Shown: positions 25,945 through 35,221 of the stretch, piece after piece
Layout of the letters: each line of letters opens with the position of its first letter
Position numbering within the stretch: position 1 is the stretch's first letter
NCBI GenBank assembly: GCA_964604305.1
Contig: CAZRYM010000007.1
Span: forward strand, 1-63,941
Source of the DNA: JASUTC01 sp964604305
Lineage (GTDB): Bacteria > Thermotogota > Thermotogae > MWEM01
Direction: 5' to 3'
Length of the DNA: 63,941 nucleotides
Made by a program: the position numbers and the translations under genes
Notes under the pieces: generated by a model
The model's input: only the letters and a program-made list of their open reading frames with translations
What the model was told of the DNA's origin: nothing
Database searches by the model: none

Positions 25945-28398
25945 ATGAAAGTCATGAAATTCGGAGGAACTTCTATTTCAGATGCAGAAGGGATTAAAAG
26001 GGTAGTTCAAATTATTACAGACGAACAGGGAGATATTGTTGTTTGTTCAGCCTTTTCAGGGATTACCAACACACTTATAAATGCCGGGAGAACTGCGGCT
26101 GAAGGAGATAGTAATTATCTGAGCATTTTCAAGGATATTGTTATCAGACATCAACAAGTTGTTGTTAAACTTTCCCTTGACCCGGATAGTGTTTTAATCA
26201 GTCAAATAACTGAATATCACCAAGAGCTTGAAAAATTGCTTGAAGGGGTCTTTTTATTGAGAGAATTTTCTCTTCGGACAAAAGATTTGGTTCTGAGTTT
26301 TGGGGAAAAGATTTCGGCAAGGTTGTTGGTAGCCTATTTAAAAAGATTGGAAATTAAAGCAAAACTCATTGATTCTTATGATTTGTTCTACACAGACGAT
26401 GTATTTGGACATGCGAAGATTAATCCGGAAATCTCCTCAAAAAAAATCAAAGAACTTTTGACAGAAAGCAACAAAAACATAAAAGTAGTACCGGGTTTTA
26501 CGGGAAGAACAGTCAACGGGGTTATTACAACTTTGGGAAGAGGCGGCTCTGATTTAACTGCTACTTTTCTCGGGGCAGTTTTACAAGCAACTGAGATTCA
26601 AATTTGGACTGATGTAAACGGATTTATGTCTGCTGATCCTAACAAGGTAAAAGATGCTTTTAGTTTGGATGTTCTTAGTTATGATGAAGCACTGGAATTA
26701 TCGTATTTTGGTGCCAAGGTTTTACTTCCTCATTCTATTAGACCTGCCAAAGAGGCATTAGTACCCATTGTCATTAAAAACACCTTCGACAGAAGCTTTT
26801 CAGGAACAAAGGTTTCAAAAAAAACAATTCCCTTACGAGATTTTGCAAAGGGAATAACATCTATCGACAACGTGTCTCTAATCAATATTAAAGGAAGCGG
26901 TATGGTTGGAGTAAGGGGTATTTCGGCAAGAATATTTAGAACACTGGCTGAAAATGATATTAACGCTATTTTGATCAGTCAGGCCTCATCAGAACAATCA
27001 GTTTGCGTAGCAGTACAACCTGATGCTACAATCACCGCTTGTGACAGCTTGAGAAGAGAATTCAAATTGGAAATGATGACAAAGATGATCGATGAGATTG
27101 AAGTGGATTCTGAACTTTCAATTGTAGCAGTAGTTGGGGACAGAATGAAAAATACTCCTGGTGTCGCTGGCAGGATTTTCAATGCTTTTGGAGAGAATGG
27201 GGTTAACGTTGTGGCAATTGCACAAGGTGCTTCTGAGTTGAATATTTCTGTCGTGATTAGTAAATCAGATGAAGAAAGAGCGTTAAACAGCCTTCATAAT
27301 GCTTTTTTTACAAAAAGAAGGGTTCTCAACCTTATCATCGCCGGGAAAGGCCTTATCGGCACTGAACTAATCAAACAAATAAAGTCAACCAGAAGAAAAT
27401 TTCTTAAAGACAGTGATGTGGAACTTCGTGTAATTTCGATTCTCGATTCTAAAAAAATGATTTTTGATTCTGAGGGTATTTCATTACACGATTGGAAAAA
27501 GGCGTTAAGAGAATCAGAAACAACATCAAATATCAACAGGCTTTTATCGACTATTAGGAAAAACAATATAATCAACGCAGTATTTATAGATTGTACTGCA
27601 AATGATAAAATAGCGGATGCTTATATTACGTTGATGAAAAATAGAATATCAGTTGTTGCTGCAAATAAAATCGCCAACACCAAACCGATGAAGGAATATC
27701 AAATGTTGAAAAAAGTGGCTAATGATTATAAAGTTCATTTCCTTTATGAGACTAATGCCGGCGCGGGATTGCCAATAATAGATACAATTCGGAATTTAAA
27801 AGATTCTGGTGATGAGATTATTAAATTTGAAGCTATTTTATCTGGAACGATTAGTTTTTTATTCAATAATTTGAGTAGTTCAGTAAAGTTTAGTGAAGTT
27901 GTCAAAAGAGCGAAAGAATTAGGCTATACAGAACCTGATCCACAGATCGACCTTTCGGGAATGGATTTCGCAAGAAAGATTTTATTACTAGTAAGAGAAT
28001 CAGGTATGAATATGGAATTGGAAGATATAATGATAGAAAAGTTAGTACCCACTTCTTCTTCCCATGAAGATTCAATTGATTCTTTTTATGAAAGGCTTCA
28101 AAAGGTAGATGCCAGATATTCTGAGTTGGTAGAAAAAGCAGAAAAAAAAGGGTGCAGAATTCGTTGGATAGGGAAGTATGAAAACGGCAAGGCATCAATA
28201 ACCATTGATACAATTGGCAATGAACATCCATTTTACATGCTTAGAGGAACAGATAACATCATCGCCATCCATACTCGCAGATATTCAAATCCCCTTGTTA
28301 TTAAAGGCGCAGGGGCTGGAGCTGAAGTAACTGCAGGAGGCGTGATGTCTGATGTTTTTAGAATAGCAAATGCCATGAACAAACGGTGGGATTACTAA
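25945..28398 (+). CDS. thrA: Bifunctional aspartokinase / homoserine dehydrogenase
   Basis: Catalyses the first and third steps of threonine synthesis, 817 residues. Aspartokinase domain (about 1-290): KFGGTS at 5-10, VPGFTGRT, TLGRGGSDLTA. Two ACT regulatory domains (about 310-455): STMVGV-like GSGMVGVRGIS and DRMKNTPGVAGRIF. Homoserine dehydrogenase (about 460-817): Rossmann motif IIAGKGLIGTEL, YETNAGAGLPIID, SGTISFLFN, GYTEPDPQIDLSG with the catalytic Lys region. The C-terminus is complete. The ACT domains suggest feedback control by threonine or lysine (inference). The stop overlaps the thrB start as TAATG. The same fusion next to thrB and thrC occurs in Thermotoga. Confidence 0.95.
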   Translation: MKVMKFGGTSISDAEGIKRVVQIITDEQGDIVVCSAFSGITNTLINAGRTAAEGDSNYLSIFKDIVIRHQQVVVKLSLDPDSVLISQITEYHQELEKLLEGVFLLREFSLRTKDLVLSFGEKISARLLVAYLKRLEIKAKLIDSYDLFYTDDVFGHAKINPEISSKKIKELLTESNKNIKVVPGFTGRTVNGVITTLGRGGSDLTATFLGAVLQATEIQIWTDVNGFMSADPNKVKDAFSLDVLSYDEALELSYFGAKVLLPHSIRPAKEALVPIVIKNTFDRSFSGTKVSKKTIPLRDFAKGITSIDNVSLINIKGSGMVGVRGISARIFRTLAENDINAILISQASSEQSVCVAVQPDATITACDSLRREFKLEMMTKMIDEIEVDSELSIVAVVGDRMKNTPGVAGRIFNAFGENGVNVVAIAQGASELNISVVISKSDEERALNSLHNAFFTKRRVLNLIIAGKGLIGTELIKQIKSTRRKFLKDSDVELRVISILDSKKMIFDSEGISLHDWKKALRESETTSNINRLLSTIRKNNIINAVFIDCTANDKIADAYITLMKNRISVVAANKIANTKPMKEYQMLKKVANDYKVHFLYETNAGAGLPIIDTIRNLKDSGDEIIKFEAILSGTISFLFNNLSSSVKFSEVVKRAKELGYTEPDPQIDLSGMDFARKILLLVRESGMNMELEDIMIEKLVPTSSSHEDSIDSFYERLQKVDARYSELVEKAEKKGCRIRWIGKYENGKASITIDTIGNEHPFYMLRGTDNIIAIHTRRYSNPLVIKGAGAGAEVTAGGVMSDVFRIANAMNKRWDY

Positions 28399-29336
28399 TG
28401 AGAGTTGTTCAATCAATCGGCAAAGCAACAGTTGCAAATATTGCATGCGGTTTTGATATTTTGGGGTTTTCAGTGGATTGTCTTTATGACATTGTAAGGA
28501 TAAAAAAAGTTGACGATTTTAAAGGCATCAAGCTTAAAGTACTTAATAATAAAAAAGTACCCGAGGATCCGAAAAAAAACACAGCAGGATATGCAGTTAA
28601 AGAGTATTTGAAACGATTTCAAATCTCAAAGCCGGGGCTCCTTATTGAGTTAGACAAAAAACTACCTCTTGGAAGTGGAATGGGATCAAGCGCTGCAAGT
28701 GCTGTGGCTGCTTTACTTGCTGTGAATGCCCTTTATGATAACATAGCAACCAAAGAAGAGCTTTTCCAAATTGGATTAAAATGTGAAAATCTAGCATGCG
28801 GCTCCGCTCATGGCGATAATGTCGCACCGTCACTATATGGTGGAATTACAGTGATCAAGCATTCTGAGCCCTTGAAAGTCATTCAATTACCAATTCCAGA
28901 TGATCTATATTGTCTGTTAGTTCATCCAGAAGTGGAAGTGAATACAAGAATAGCCAGAGAGGTTCTTCCAACTAAAGTCCCTCTTTCTCTTGCTGTAAAA
29001 CAATGGTCAAATATTGCATCTTTAATATCTGGTTTTTTTCTAAACGACAAAGAGATCATCAGTTATTCACTTGAAGATTATTTGATTGAAAAAGAAAGGG
29101 CGGATCTCATTCCAAATTTTTATAGGATGAGAGACATAGCAATTAAAAACGGTGCATTCAATCTTTCTATATCAGGTTCAGGGCCAACTGTTTTTTCTTT
29201 TGCTGATAATATTAAGGTTCTTCAATCCACGGGTGTTGAAATTGCAGAATTCTTATCCGGGAAAGGAATACATTGTCAGACTTATAGCTTCCGTTTAACG
29301 AATGAGGGAAGTTATGTTCAATTTTTGGAGGAATGA
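28398..29336 (+). CDS. thrB: Homoserine kinase
   Basis: GHMP-family kinase of 312 residues phosphorylating homoserine. Motifs: GKATVANIACGFDILGF near the N-terminus, the ATP-binding LPLGSGMGSSAASAVAA, and the C-terminal NLSISGSGPTVFSF. ATG 28398 is chosen because it overlaps the preceding stop (TAATG) and has GGTGGGAT upstream; the GTG at 28386 lies inside thrA. Confidence 0.96.
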   Translation: MRVVQSIGKATVANIACGFDILGFSVDCLYDIVRIKKVDDFKGIKLKVLNNKKVPEDPKKNTAGYAVKEYLKRFQISKPGLLIELDKKLPLGSGMGSSAASAVAALLAVNALYDNIATKEELFQIGLKCENLACGSAHGDNVAPSLYGGITVIKHSEPLKVIQLPIPDDLYCLLVHPEVEVNTRIAREVLPTKVPLSLAVKQWSNIASLISGFFLNDKEIISYSLEDYLIEKERADLIPNFYRMRDIAIKNGAFNLSISGSGPTVFSFADNIKVLQSTGVEIAEFLSGKGIHCQTYSFRLTNEGSYVQFLEE

Positions 29337-29339
29337 AAA

Positions 29340-30647
29340 ATGAAATTTTACAGCACAAAAAACAAAAAGAAAGTTACCGATTTAAAAACAACAGTTATTA
29401 GAGGCATGCCTCAAGACGGTGGTCTCTTCATGCCGGTCAGAATTCCTCAGATTTCAGAAGACGTCATAGCACAATTCAAGAAAATGGAAATAAATGATAT
29501 TGGAAAAGTCGTTCTGAAGGACTACATCGACGAAGATCTTGAAAAAAGAGATTTTGAAGAAATAATTGATGAAGCCTTAAATTTCGAAACACCAATAAAG
29601 CTACTGACTGATCAACTTTATGTTCTTGAACTTTTTCATGGACCTACACTTGCCTTCAAAGATTTTGGTGCAAGATTTATGTCAAGACTGCTTTCAAAAT
29701 TGATAAAAAATGATAAAAGCGCTATAAATATTGTGGTTGCTACCTCAGGTGATACAGGGAGTGCTGTAGCTAGCGGTTTTTTCAATGTGGAAGGTATTCG
29801 AGTGTTTATACTCTATCCTTCACAAAAGATCAGTGATATTCAAAAGAAGCAGATTACTACCTACGGGAATAACATTTATCCTTTGGAAATTGAAGGGAAT
29901 TTCGATGATTGTCAAAAAATCGTGAAGACAATGTTGAGGGACCAAAAGATTTCAAGCGAACATAGGATAACTACCGCTAATTCAATAAATATTGCACGTT
30001 TACTGCCTCAGCTCCTTTATTATTTCAAAGGAGTTTCTGAAATTGGCAATGATGAAAAACCATTTGTTTGTGTACCAAGCGGTAATTTTGGTAATTTGTG
30101 TGCGGGTCTGATTGCAAAAAAAATGGGCCTTGGTATTCACAAATTCATAGCTGCTACCAACATTAACGATGTTGTTCCAAGGTATTTGGAAACAGGTGTT
30201 TACCATCCAAAAGATTCTAAAAGAACTCTTTCAAACGCAATGGATGTAGGAGATCCAAGTAATTTCGAAAGAATATTAGAGATATATAATAATAATCAAA
30301 GCCTAATTAAAAATGAAATAATTGGGATGGCTTTTTCAGATAGTCAAACAAAAGTAAAGATAAAAGAGGTATATCAAAAGTATCGTTATCTCCTGGATCC
30401 TCATGGAGCGGTGGGGTTTCTCGCATTGGAAAAAACTATGAAAGATCAACAAAATTCTAAAAGGAAAGGGATAACCTTAGAAACAGCACATCCTGCAAAG
30501 TTCAAAGACGAAATGGAGAAAATAATTGGAGAGAAAATAGAAATACCTTACAGATTAAACAAGAGACTTTCACTTAATCAGAACTACCAGATACTTCCAA
30601 ATGAATACGAGAAAGTTAGAGACTATTTTATGGATTTTTGTAGTTGA
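29340..30647 (+). CDS. thrC: Threonine synthase
   Basis: PLP enzyme of 435 residues converting O-phosphohomoserine to threonine. N-terminal YSTKNKKKVTDLKT and GMPQDGGLFMP are typical of the E. coli-type enzyme. The PLP lysine lies in GPTLAFKDFGARF; ATSGDTGSAVA and PSGNFGN bind substrate and cofactor. GGAGGAATGAAAA precedes the ATG, three bases after thrB. Last gene of the threonine operon; no hairpin terminator is visible in the 95 bases before relA. Confidence 0.96.
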   Translation: MKFYSTKNKKKVTDLKTTVIRGMPQDGGLFMPVRIPQISEDVIAQFKKMEINDIGKVVLKDYIDEDLEKRDFEEIIDEALNFETPIKLLTDQLYVLELFHGPTLAFKDFGARFMSRLLSKLIKNDKSAINIVVATSGDTGSAVASGFFNVEGIRVFILYPSQKISDIQKKQITTYGNNIYPLEIEGNFDDCQKIVKTMLRDQKISSEHRITTANSINIARLLPQLLYYFKGVSEIGNDEKPFVCVPSGNFGNLCAGLIAKKMGLGIHKFIAATNINDVVPRYLETGVYHPKDSKRTLSNAMDVGDPSNFERILEIYNNNQSLIKNEIIGMAFSDSQTKVKIKEVYQKYRYLLDPHGAVGFLALEKTMKDQQNSKRKGITLETAHPAKFKDEMEKIIGEKIEIPYRLNKRLSLNQNYQILPNEYEKVRDYFMDFCS

Positions 30648-30705
30648 AATCGTATTTTAAGAATAAACTGTATAACAGCGTTTTCAAATAAAGCGTGGGT
30701 ATATA

Positions 30706-30714
30706 TGTTAAAAT
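30706..30714 (+). promoter_or_regulatory. Possible relA promoter
   Basis: TGTTAAAAT, one mismatch from the extended -10 pattern, 28 bases upstream of the relA ATG. Confidence 0.4.
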
Positions 30715-30742
30715 AGAGAAAACGGAATAGAGGCAGGATTTT

Positions 30743-32889
30743 ATGACAAAATTAAAGATGGAAAGACTACCTGAAGAGTTAAGAAAGACTTTGGGACATC
30801 TTTTTAAAAATTATACGGAAGAAGAATTGATTAGTGTAGTCGAAGCGTATGAATACGCCAAAATTTGTCATACCTCACAAATCCGAAAATCGGGAGAACC
30901 TTATATCAAACACCCGCTAAACGTTGCTCTTATCCTTGCAGAATTAAACTTGGATATCGTAAGTATCAAAGCGGGTCTTCTTCATGATGTTGCTGAAGAT
31001 ACCAATGCAACACTTGCCGATATAAGAATGAAGTTTGGCGAAGAAGTTGCTCACATAGTGGATGGGGTTACAAAGATAGATAAGATAGATATATCCAAGA
31101 CGAATATAGATAAAAAGGCTGAAACTATTCTTAAAATGTTTTTTGCAATGGCTCAGGATATCCGTGTTATTTTAGTTAAATTGGCAGACAGGCTACATAA
31201 CATGCGCACAATTGACTCTATGCCAAGACTTAAGCAAGAAGAAAAATCAAAAGAAACCTTTCAAATCTTTTCTCCAATTGCACACAGACTTGGTATTCAT
31301 TCCCTCAAGTGGCAACTCGAAGATCTTGCGTTTAAACATCTTTATCCCAATGAATACGAAAAAATTGCCGATATGGTGGACGAAAAAAGGGCGAATAGAG
31401 AACTGATAACAGAAGAATATAAAAGTCTTTTACAATTGTCTCTTGCCAGACAGGGAATAGACTGTGATATTTCCGGGAGGGAAAAACACTTTTACAGTAT
31501 TTGGCAAAAGATGACAAAGAGAGGCAAAGCGTTTGATGAGATATACGATTTAATTGCCTTAAGAGTTCTTACAGAAACAGAACGGGAATGTTATTACGTC
31601 ATGGGATTGGTTCATAATCTCTGGAAACCAATTCCCGGAAGGGTAAAAGATTATATTGCAACCCCAAAATCCAATGGTTATCGTTCATTACACACAACAG
31701 TAATTACACATAGAGGAGAGCCTCTTGAGATACAGATAAGAAGTAAAGATATGCACAATGAAGCCGAATACGGATTGGCAGCCCATTGGATATATAAAGA
31801 GGGGAAGATGTCAAAATATCAGCAGAATTGGTTAAAGAAACTCGTTGAATGGCATCAGGATTATAAACAGGGATATACAGGGTTCAAAGATTTCCAAAAT
31901 GAACTTCAAGTGGAAGAAGTATACATATTTACTCCAAAAGGTGAAGTAAAGCATCTGCCGGCTGGGGCAACCACGATTGACTTTGCTTATTCTGTTCACA
32001 CTGAAGTTGGACATCATTTTGCCGGTGCCAAAGTTAACGGAAAGATTGTTCAAAACAGTTATGTATTGCAAAATGGCGATATTGTGGAGATTATTGTTAA
32101 TAAAAACAGGAGCGGCCCAAGTCTTGATTGGCTAAAGTGGGCTAGATCCTCAAGTACACGTGCCAAAATTAGACGCTTTTTCAAAAAAAGAGATAGTGAC
32201 AGACTCATTGATTTGGGGAAAGATATTCTTAGAAAGGCCTCAAAAAGACTTAATATATCGATTGATGAAATCTTGTCTTCTGAAAGACTGACAGAATTAT
32301 TGAATTTGAATCAGAATTTTACAGAGAATGATATTTTGATGAAAATTGGTGATTCAAATTACTCACCTGAACAAATCATAGCTGTTTTCTCAGATGNNNN
32401 NNNNNNTAATAAACATCAGCCAATCCGGTTTCACTGACAAAATCAAAAAACACTGTTTTTGTTAATGGAGAAGCGGGGATCGATGTAAAGATAGCTCATT
32501 GTTGTAACCCACTGCCCGGAGATAAAGTGGTAGGTATCATGAGTAAAAAGGGTATCACGATTCATGCAGCTAGTTGTCCCAACGCACAGGAAGTAAAAGA
32601 CGGTGAAATGGTTGATGTAAAATGGGGAGATACAGAAAACGAATTCTATCTTGCCAGAATAGTATTGGAATCTTCCGATACTTCCGGTAAAGTACTCAAG
32701 GATATCATTCAAAAAACAAAAGAAAAAAACATGAAGATGAAAGAAGTTAATACGAAATTTAACAATTGGGATTACGTTGTCTATACAATAACGGTGTATG
32801 TTAGGTCGGCTGGACAGTTGAATGATATTATCGAATATTGGAAAGGGTTAAAAGGAATTTCCAGGGTATATAGAGCCAGGAGGAAATAA
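30743..32889 (+). CDS. RelA/SpoT-type (p)ppGpp synthetase/hydrolase, interrupted by an assembly gap
   Basis: Bifunctional stringent-response enzyme. N-terminal HD hydrolase with intact HDVAED (His81), the RelA_SpoT synthetase domain (KPIPGRVKDYIATPKSNGYRSLHT region, about 290-400), TGS (EVYIFTPKGEVKHLPAGATTIDFAY, about 390-455), helical domain, then after the gap a Cys-rich zinc-finger (AHCCNPLPGDKVVG) and an ACT domain ending at 32889. Ten N lie at 32397-32406. The right-hand part is in the frame of 32413, directly after in-frame TAATAA at 32407-32412, so the joined sequence is not one open frame. Both halves look like one normal rel gene, so a misassembled gap edge is more likely than a pseudogene. 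Expected full length about 715 residues. Confidence 0.88.
32397..32406. other. Scaffold gap (10 N) within the rel gene
   Basis: Ten N between well-conserved halves of the rel gene; the true size is unknown. Confidence 0.95.
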
Positions 32890-33338
32890 TGCGAGCGGTA
32901 ATACAAAAAGTAAAAGAAGCCAAAGTGGAAGTTGACGGTATAATAACAGGTACAATAGATGAGGGGTTGGCCGTTTTATTAGGTGTAACCCATCAGGATG
33001 TAAAACAGGATGCTCAATGGATCGCTTCCAAGATTTCGGGATTGCGAATATTTGAAGATGAAAATCAGAAACTGAATCTTTCTGTTAAGGAAATCAAAGG
33101 AAGGGTGTTGTTAATCTCACAGTTTACTTTATACGCAGATGCCAGAAAGGGCAGAAGACCTTCTTTTACGGCTGCTGCAGCTCCTGAACAAGCCAGGGAG
33201 TTATATCTTGCCTGCGGAAAAATGATTGAACAAGAAGGGATAGAAGTGGCATATGGAAAATTTCAGGAGCACATGTTGTTTTCTCTTGTCAATGAAGGTC
33301 CTGTGACCATCTTATTGGACTCGGAGAAATTGTTTTGA
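32889..33338 (+). CDS. dtd: D-aminoacyl-tRNA deacylase
   Basis: Removes D-amino acids from mischarged tRNA, 149 residues, normal for Dtd. Motifs: MRAVIQKVKEAKVEVDG, LISQFTLYADARKGRRPSF (the SQFTL signature) and NEGPVTILLDS (the GP motif region). It starts at 32889 overlapping the rel stop by one base, with AGGAGG inside the end of rel; a rel-dtd pairing is common in many bacteria. Confidence 0.97.
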   Translation: MRAVIQKVKEAKVEVDGIITGTIDEGLAVLLGVTHQDVKQDAQWIASKISGLRIFEDENQKLNLSVKEIKGRVLLISQFTLYADARKGRRPSFTAAAAPEQARELYLACGKMIEQEGIEVAYGKFQEHMLFSLVNEGPVTILLDSEKLF

Positions 33339-33889
33339 ATAAACAGATCTTATTGCATATCTGTTGTGCTCCAGATGCTACTACTGCTATAGAAAGGCTT
33401 CATGAAAATTTTACAGTTATTGGGTATTTTGGAAATTCTAATATTCAGCCCATCGAAGAATATCATAGAAGAAAAGAAGCGGTAAGTCATCTCAAAAATT
33501 ATTATAAGATTAAAATCATTTATGGCGAGTATGATCCAGTCCAATGGAAAACAGAAATGAAAGGTTTGGAAAACTTAAAAGAGGGATCAGCGAGATGCCG
33601 AAAATGTATCTATTTGAACCTTCTAGAAACTGCATTAAAAGCACGTTCAATAGGAATTTCAGTATTTACAACTTCTTTGATGACAAGCCCTCATAAAGAT
33701 GTCAATTGGATCCGGAAGGCGGGAAAATCAATAGAAGCCAATACTGGAATTCATTATCATCATGAGTTATTCAGAAAACAGAATGGTTTTCTAAACAGTG
33801 TAAAAAAGAGTAAAGCAATCGGTTTGTACAGGCAGAATTATTGTGGTTGTAAATATTCGATATATAATAGAGATGGTGATACAATATAA
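33335..33889 (+). CDS. queH: Epoxyqueuosine reductase QueH
   Basis: Last step of queuosine tRNA modification, DUF208 type, 184 residues. Conserved features: LLHICCAPDATTAI near the N-terminus, RCRKCIYLNLLETA, TTSLMTSPHKDV and the C-terminal YRQNYCGCKYS. The first motif has Asp where many relatives have Cys (CCxPC); I cannot tell by eye if this is a lineage variant. It overlaps dtd by four bases (TTGAATAA). Confidence 0.92.
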   Translation: MNKQILLHICCAPDATTAIERLHENFTVIGYFGNSNIQPIEEYHRRKEAVSHLKNYYKIKIIYGEYDPVQWKTEMKGLENLKEGSARCRKCIYLNLLETALKARSIGISVFTTSLMTSPHKDVNWIRKAGKSIEANTGIHYHHELFRKQNGFLNSVKKSKAIGLYRQNYCGCKYSIYNRDGDTI

Positions 33890-33900
33890 GAGGACAGCTT

Positions 33901-34779
33901 ATAAAAACAGAAATACCGGTTAATGTCTCCTTAGATTTGGATAAGACTCTGAATTGCGGACAGACCTTCAGATGGGTTAAAAAAAACAAAGAATGGTTTG
34001 GTGTGGCTAATGGTACGCCATTGATTTTAAATTTTGATGAATCCGGATCTTTGCTAAGAGTTCGGTCGAACACAACTGAAATGATGGGAGAAGAACTGGA
34101 GAATGGCGTTATTCATTATCTTGGATTAAACGATTCACTTCAAAGTATTAAAGGAAATGCTAAGAGGAATATAGAAAAGAATTATCCTGATTTTGTTCCC
34201 GCCTTTGAGAGTATAATGGATACCAATATTGGGATAAGATTATTAAGGCAGGATCCTTGGGAAATGCTGGTTGAGTTCCTTTTGTCAACTCAGTCCAGCA
34301 TTACAACAATAAAAAAACGATGTGAATGTCTGGCTGATCATTTTCCCGAAAATCAAGTATTTGTTGGTGATGATTCTTTTTTTCTTTTTCCCGGTATCGA
34401 TCAGCTTAGGAGTCTTAAAGTAGAGGATTATAGATCAATGTTGTTTGGCTACAGGTCAAAATGGTTAAAAGAACTTACGGACTCTTTAGATATTCGAGAA
34501 TTTAACGCGAAAAAAAGTGCTCCACTGGAACAGAAATTGAATTATTTAACAAGTTTTAGTGGAATCGGATATAAAGTGGCAAATTGTGTTGCGTTGTTTG
34601 GCTTTTCTGATTTTAGAGCGTTTCCGGTTGATGTATGGATATCGAGATTTTTAAAACAGACCTTTGGAGTAACTGGAAATGCTGAGAGCCTTATGTATGT
34701 AGGTCAGGAAATCTTTGGAGAATTTTGTGGATATATTCAGGAATATATTTTTTATTACATAAGAAACGGGTGCGCTTAA
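33901..34779 (+). CDS. OGG-type 8-oxoguanine DNA glycosylase
   Basis: Base-excision glycosylase/AP lyase. OGG N-terminal domain with TLNCGQTFRW, then HhH-GPD domain: WEMLVEFLLSTQSSI, SFSGIGYKVANC with the catalytic Lys, and AFPVDVWISRF with the catalytic Asp. The only NTG start in frame is TTG 33937, which has no ribosome binding site and cuts off the first strand of the OGG fold (residues IPVNVSLDL). The frame is open from 33880. ATA at 33901 has AGAGGA six bases upstream and gives a full domain, so I set the start there, tentatively (292 residues). It follows queH by 11 bases. Confidence 0.88.
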   Translation: MKTEIPVNVSLDLDKTLNCGQTFRWVKKNKEWFGVANGTPLILNFDESGSLLRVRSNTTEMMGEELENGVIHYLGLNDSLQSIKGNAKRNIEKNYPDFVPAFESIMDTNIGIRLLRQDPWEMLVEFLLSTQSSITTIKKRCECLADHFPENQVFVGDDSFFLFPGIDQLRSLKVEDYRSMLFGYRSKWLKELTDSLDIREFNAKKSAPLEQKLNYLTSFSGIGYKVANCVALFGFSDFRAFPVDVWISRFLKQTFGVTGNAESLMYVGQEIFGEFCGYIQEYIFYYIRNGCA

Positions 34780-34798
34780 AGAGTTCAGGAGGGAATAA

Positions 34799-35221
34799 AT
34801 GGCTGATCTGTTTGTTTTTACTTTTAGTTCCAAAATAGATAATATCCGAGTAATTAGATCTTCATTGAAGACCTTTTTGAAACTCAGAAAAGTTTCTGAT
34901 GCGGAGATATTTGATACAGAATTGGCCATTAACGAAGCACTTGCAAATGTGATTGAACATACCTATAAATATATTCAAGAAGAAATTATCATTGTAAAAC
35001 TCTTTTGGAATGAAGAAAAAAGGGAATGTATCTTTGAAATTCAAGATAAAGGCGAACCGGTTGATATCAGTAAAATTGGTTCAAGAGATTTGGATGATCT
35101 GAAAGATCATGGATTGGGTGTGTACCTTATGAAAAACATAATGAGTGAAATTGAATTCAGACCTATTAAAAATGGGAACATATTATATATGAAGAAGAGA
35201 TTTTCGGACGTGATTAAATGA
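34799..35221 (+). CDS. RsbW-like ATP-binding protein (anti-sigma-type kinase)
   Basis: 140-residue GHKL ATPase of the HATPase_c_2 group. N box ELAINEALANVIEHTY, G1 box EIQDKGEPVD, G2 box DHGLGVYLMKNIM. RsbW/SpoIIAB relatives bind a sigma factor and phosphorylate an anti-anti-sigma partner, but no STAS protein or sigma factor is adjacent. GGAGGGAATAA precedes the ATG. Its end overlaps trmFO by four bases. Confidence 0.85.
   Translation: MADLFVFTFSSKIDNIRVIRSSLKTFLKLRKVSDAEIFDTELAINEALANVIEHTYKYIQEEIIIVKLFWNEEKRECIFEIQDKGEPVDISKIGSRDLDDLKDHGLGVYLMKNIMSEIEFRPIKNGNILYMKKRFSDVIK

Noticed and set aside
33350..33375. QueH first motif CCAPD instead of CCxPC
   Set aside because: Could be a genuine lineage variant; the other conserved Cys and the C-terminal YCGC are intact, so I do not call it a defect.
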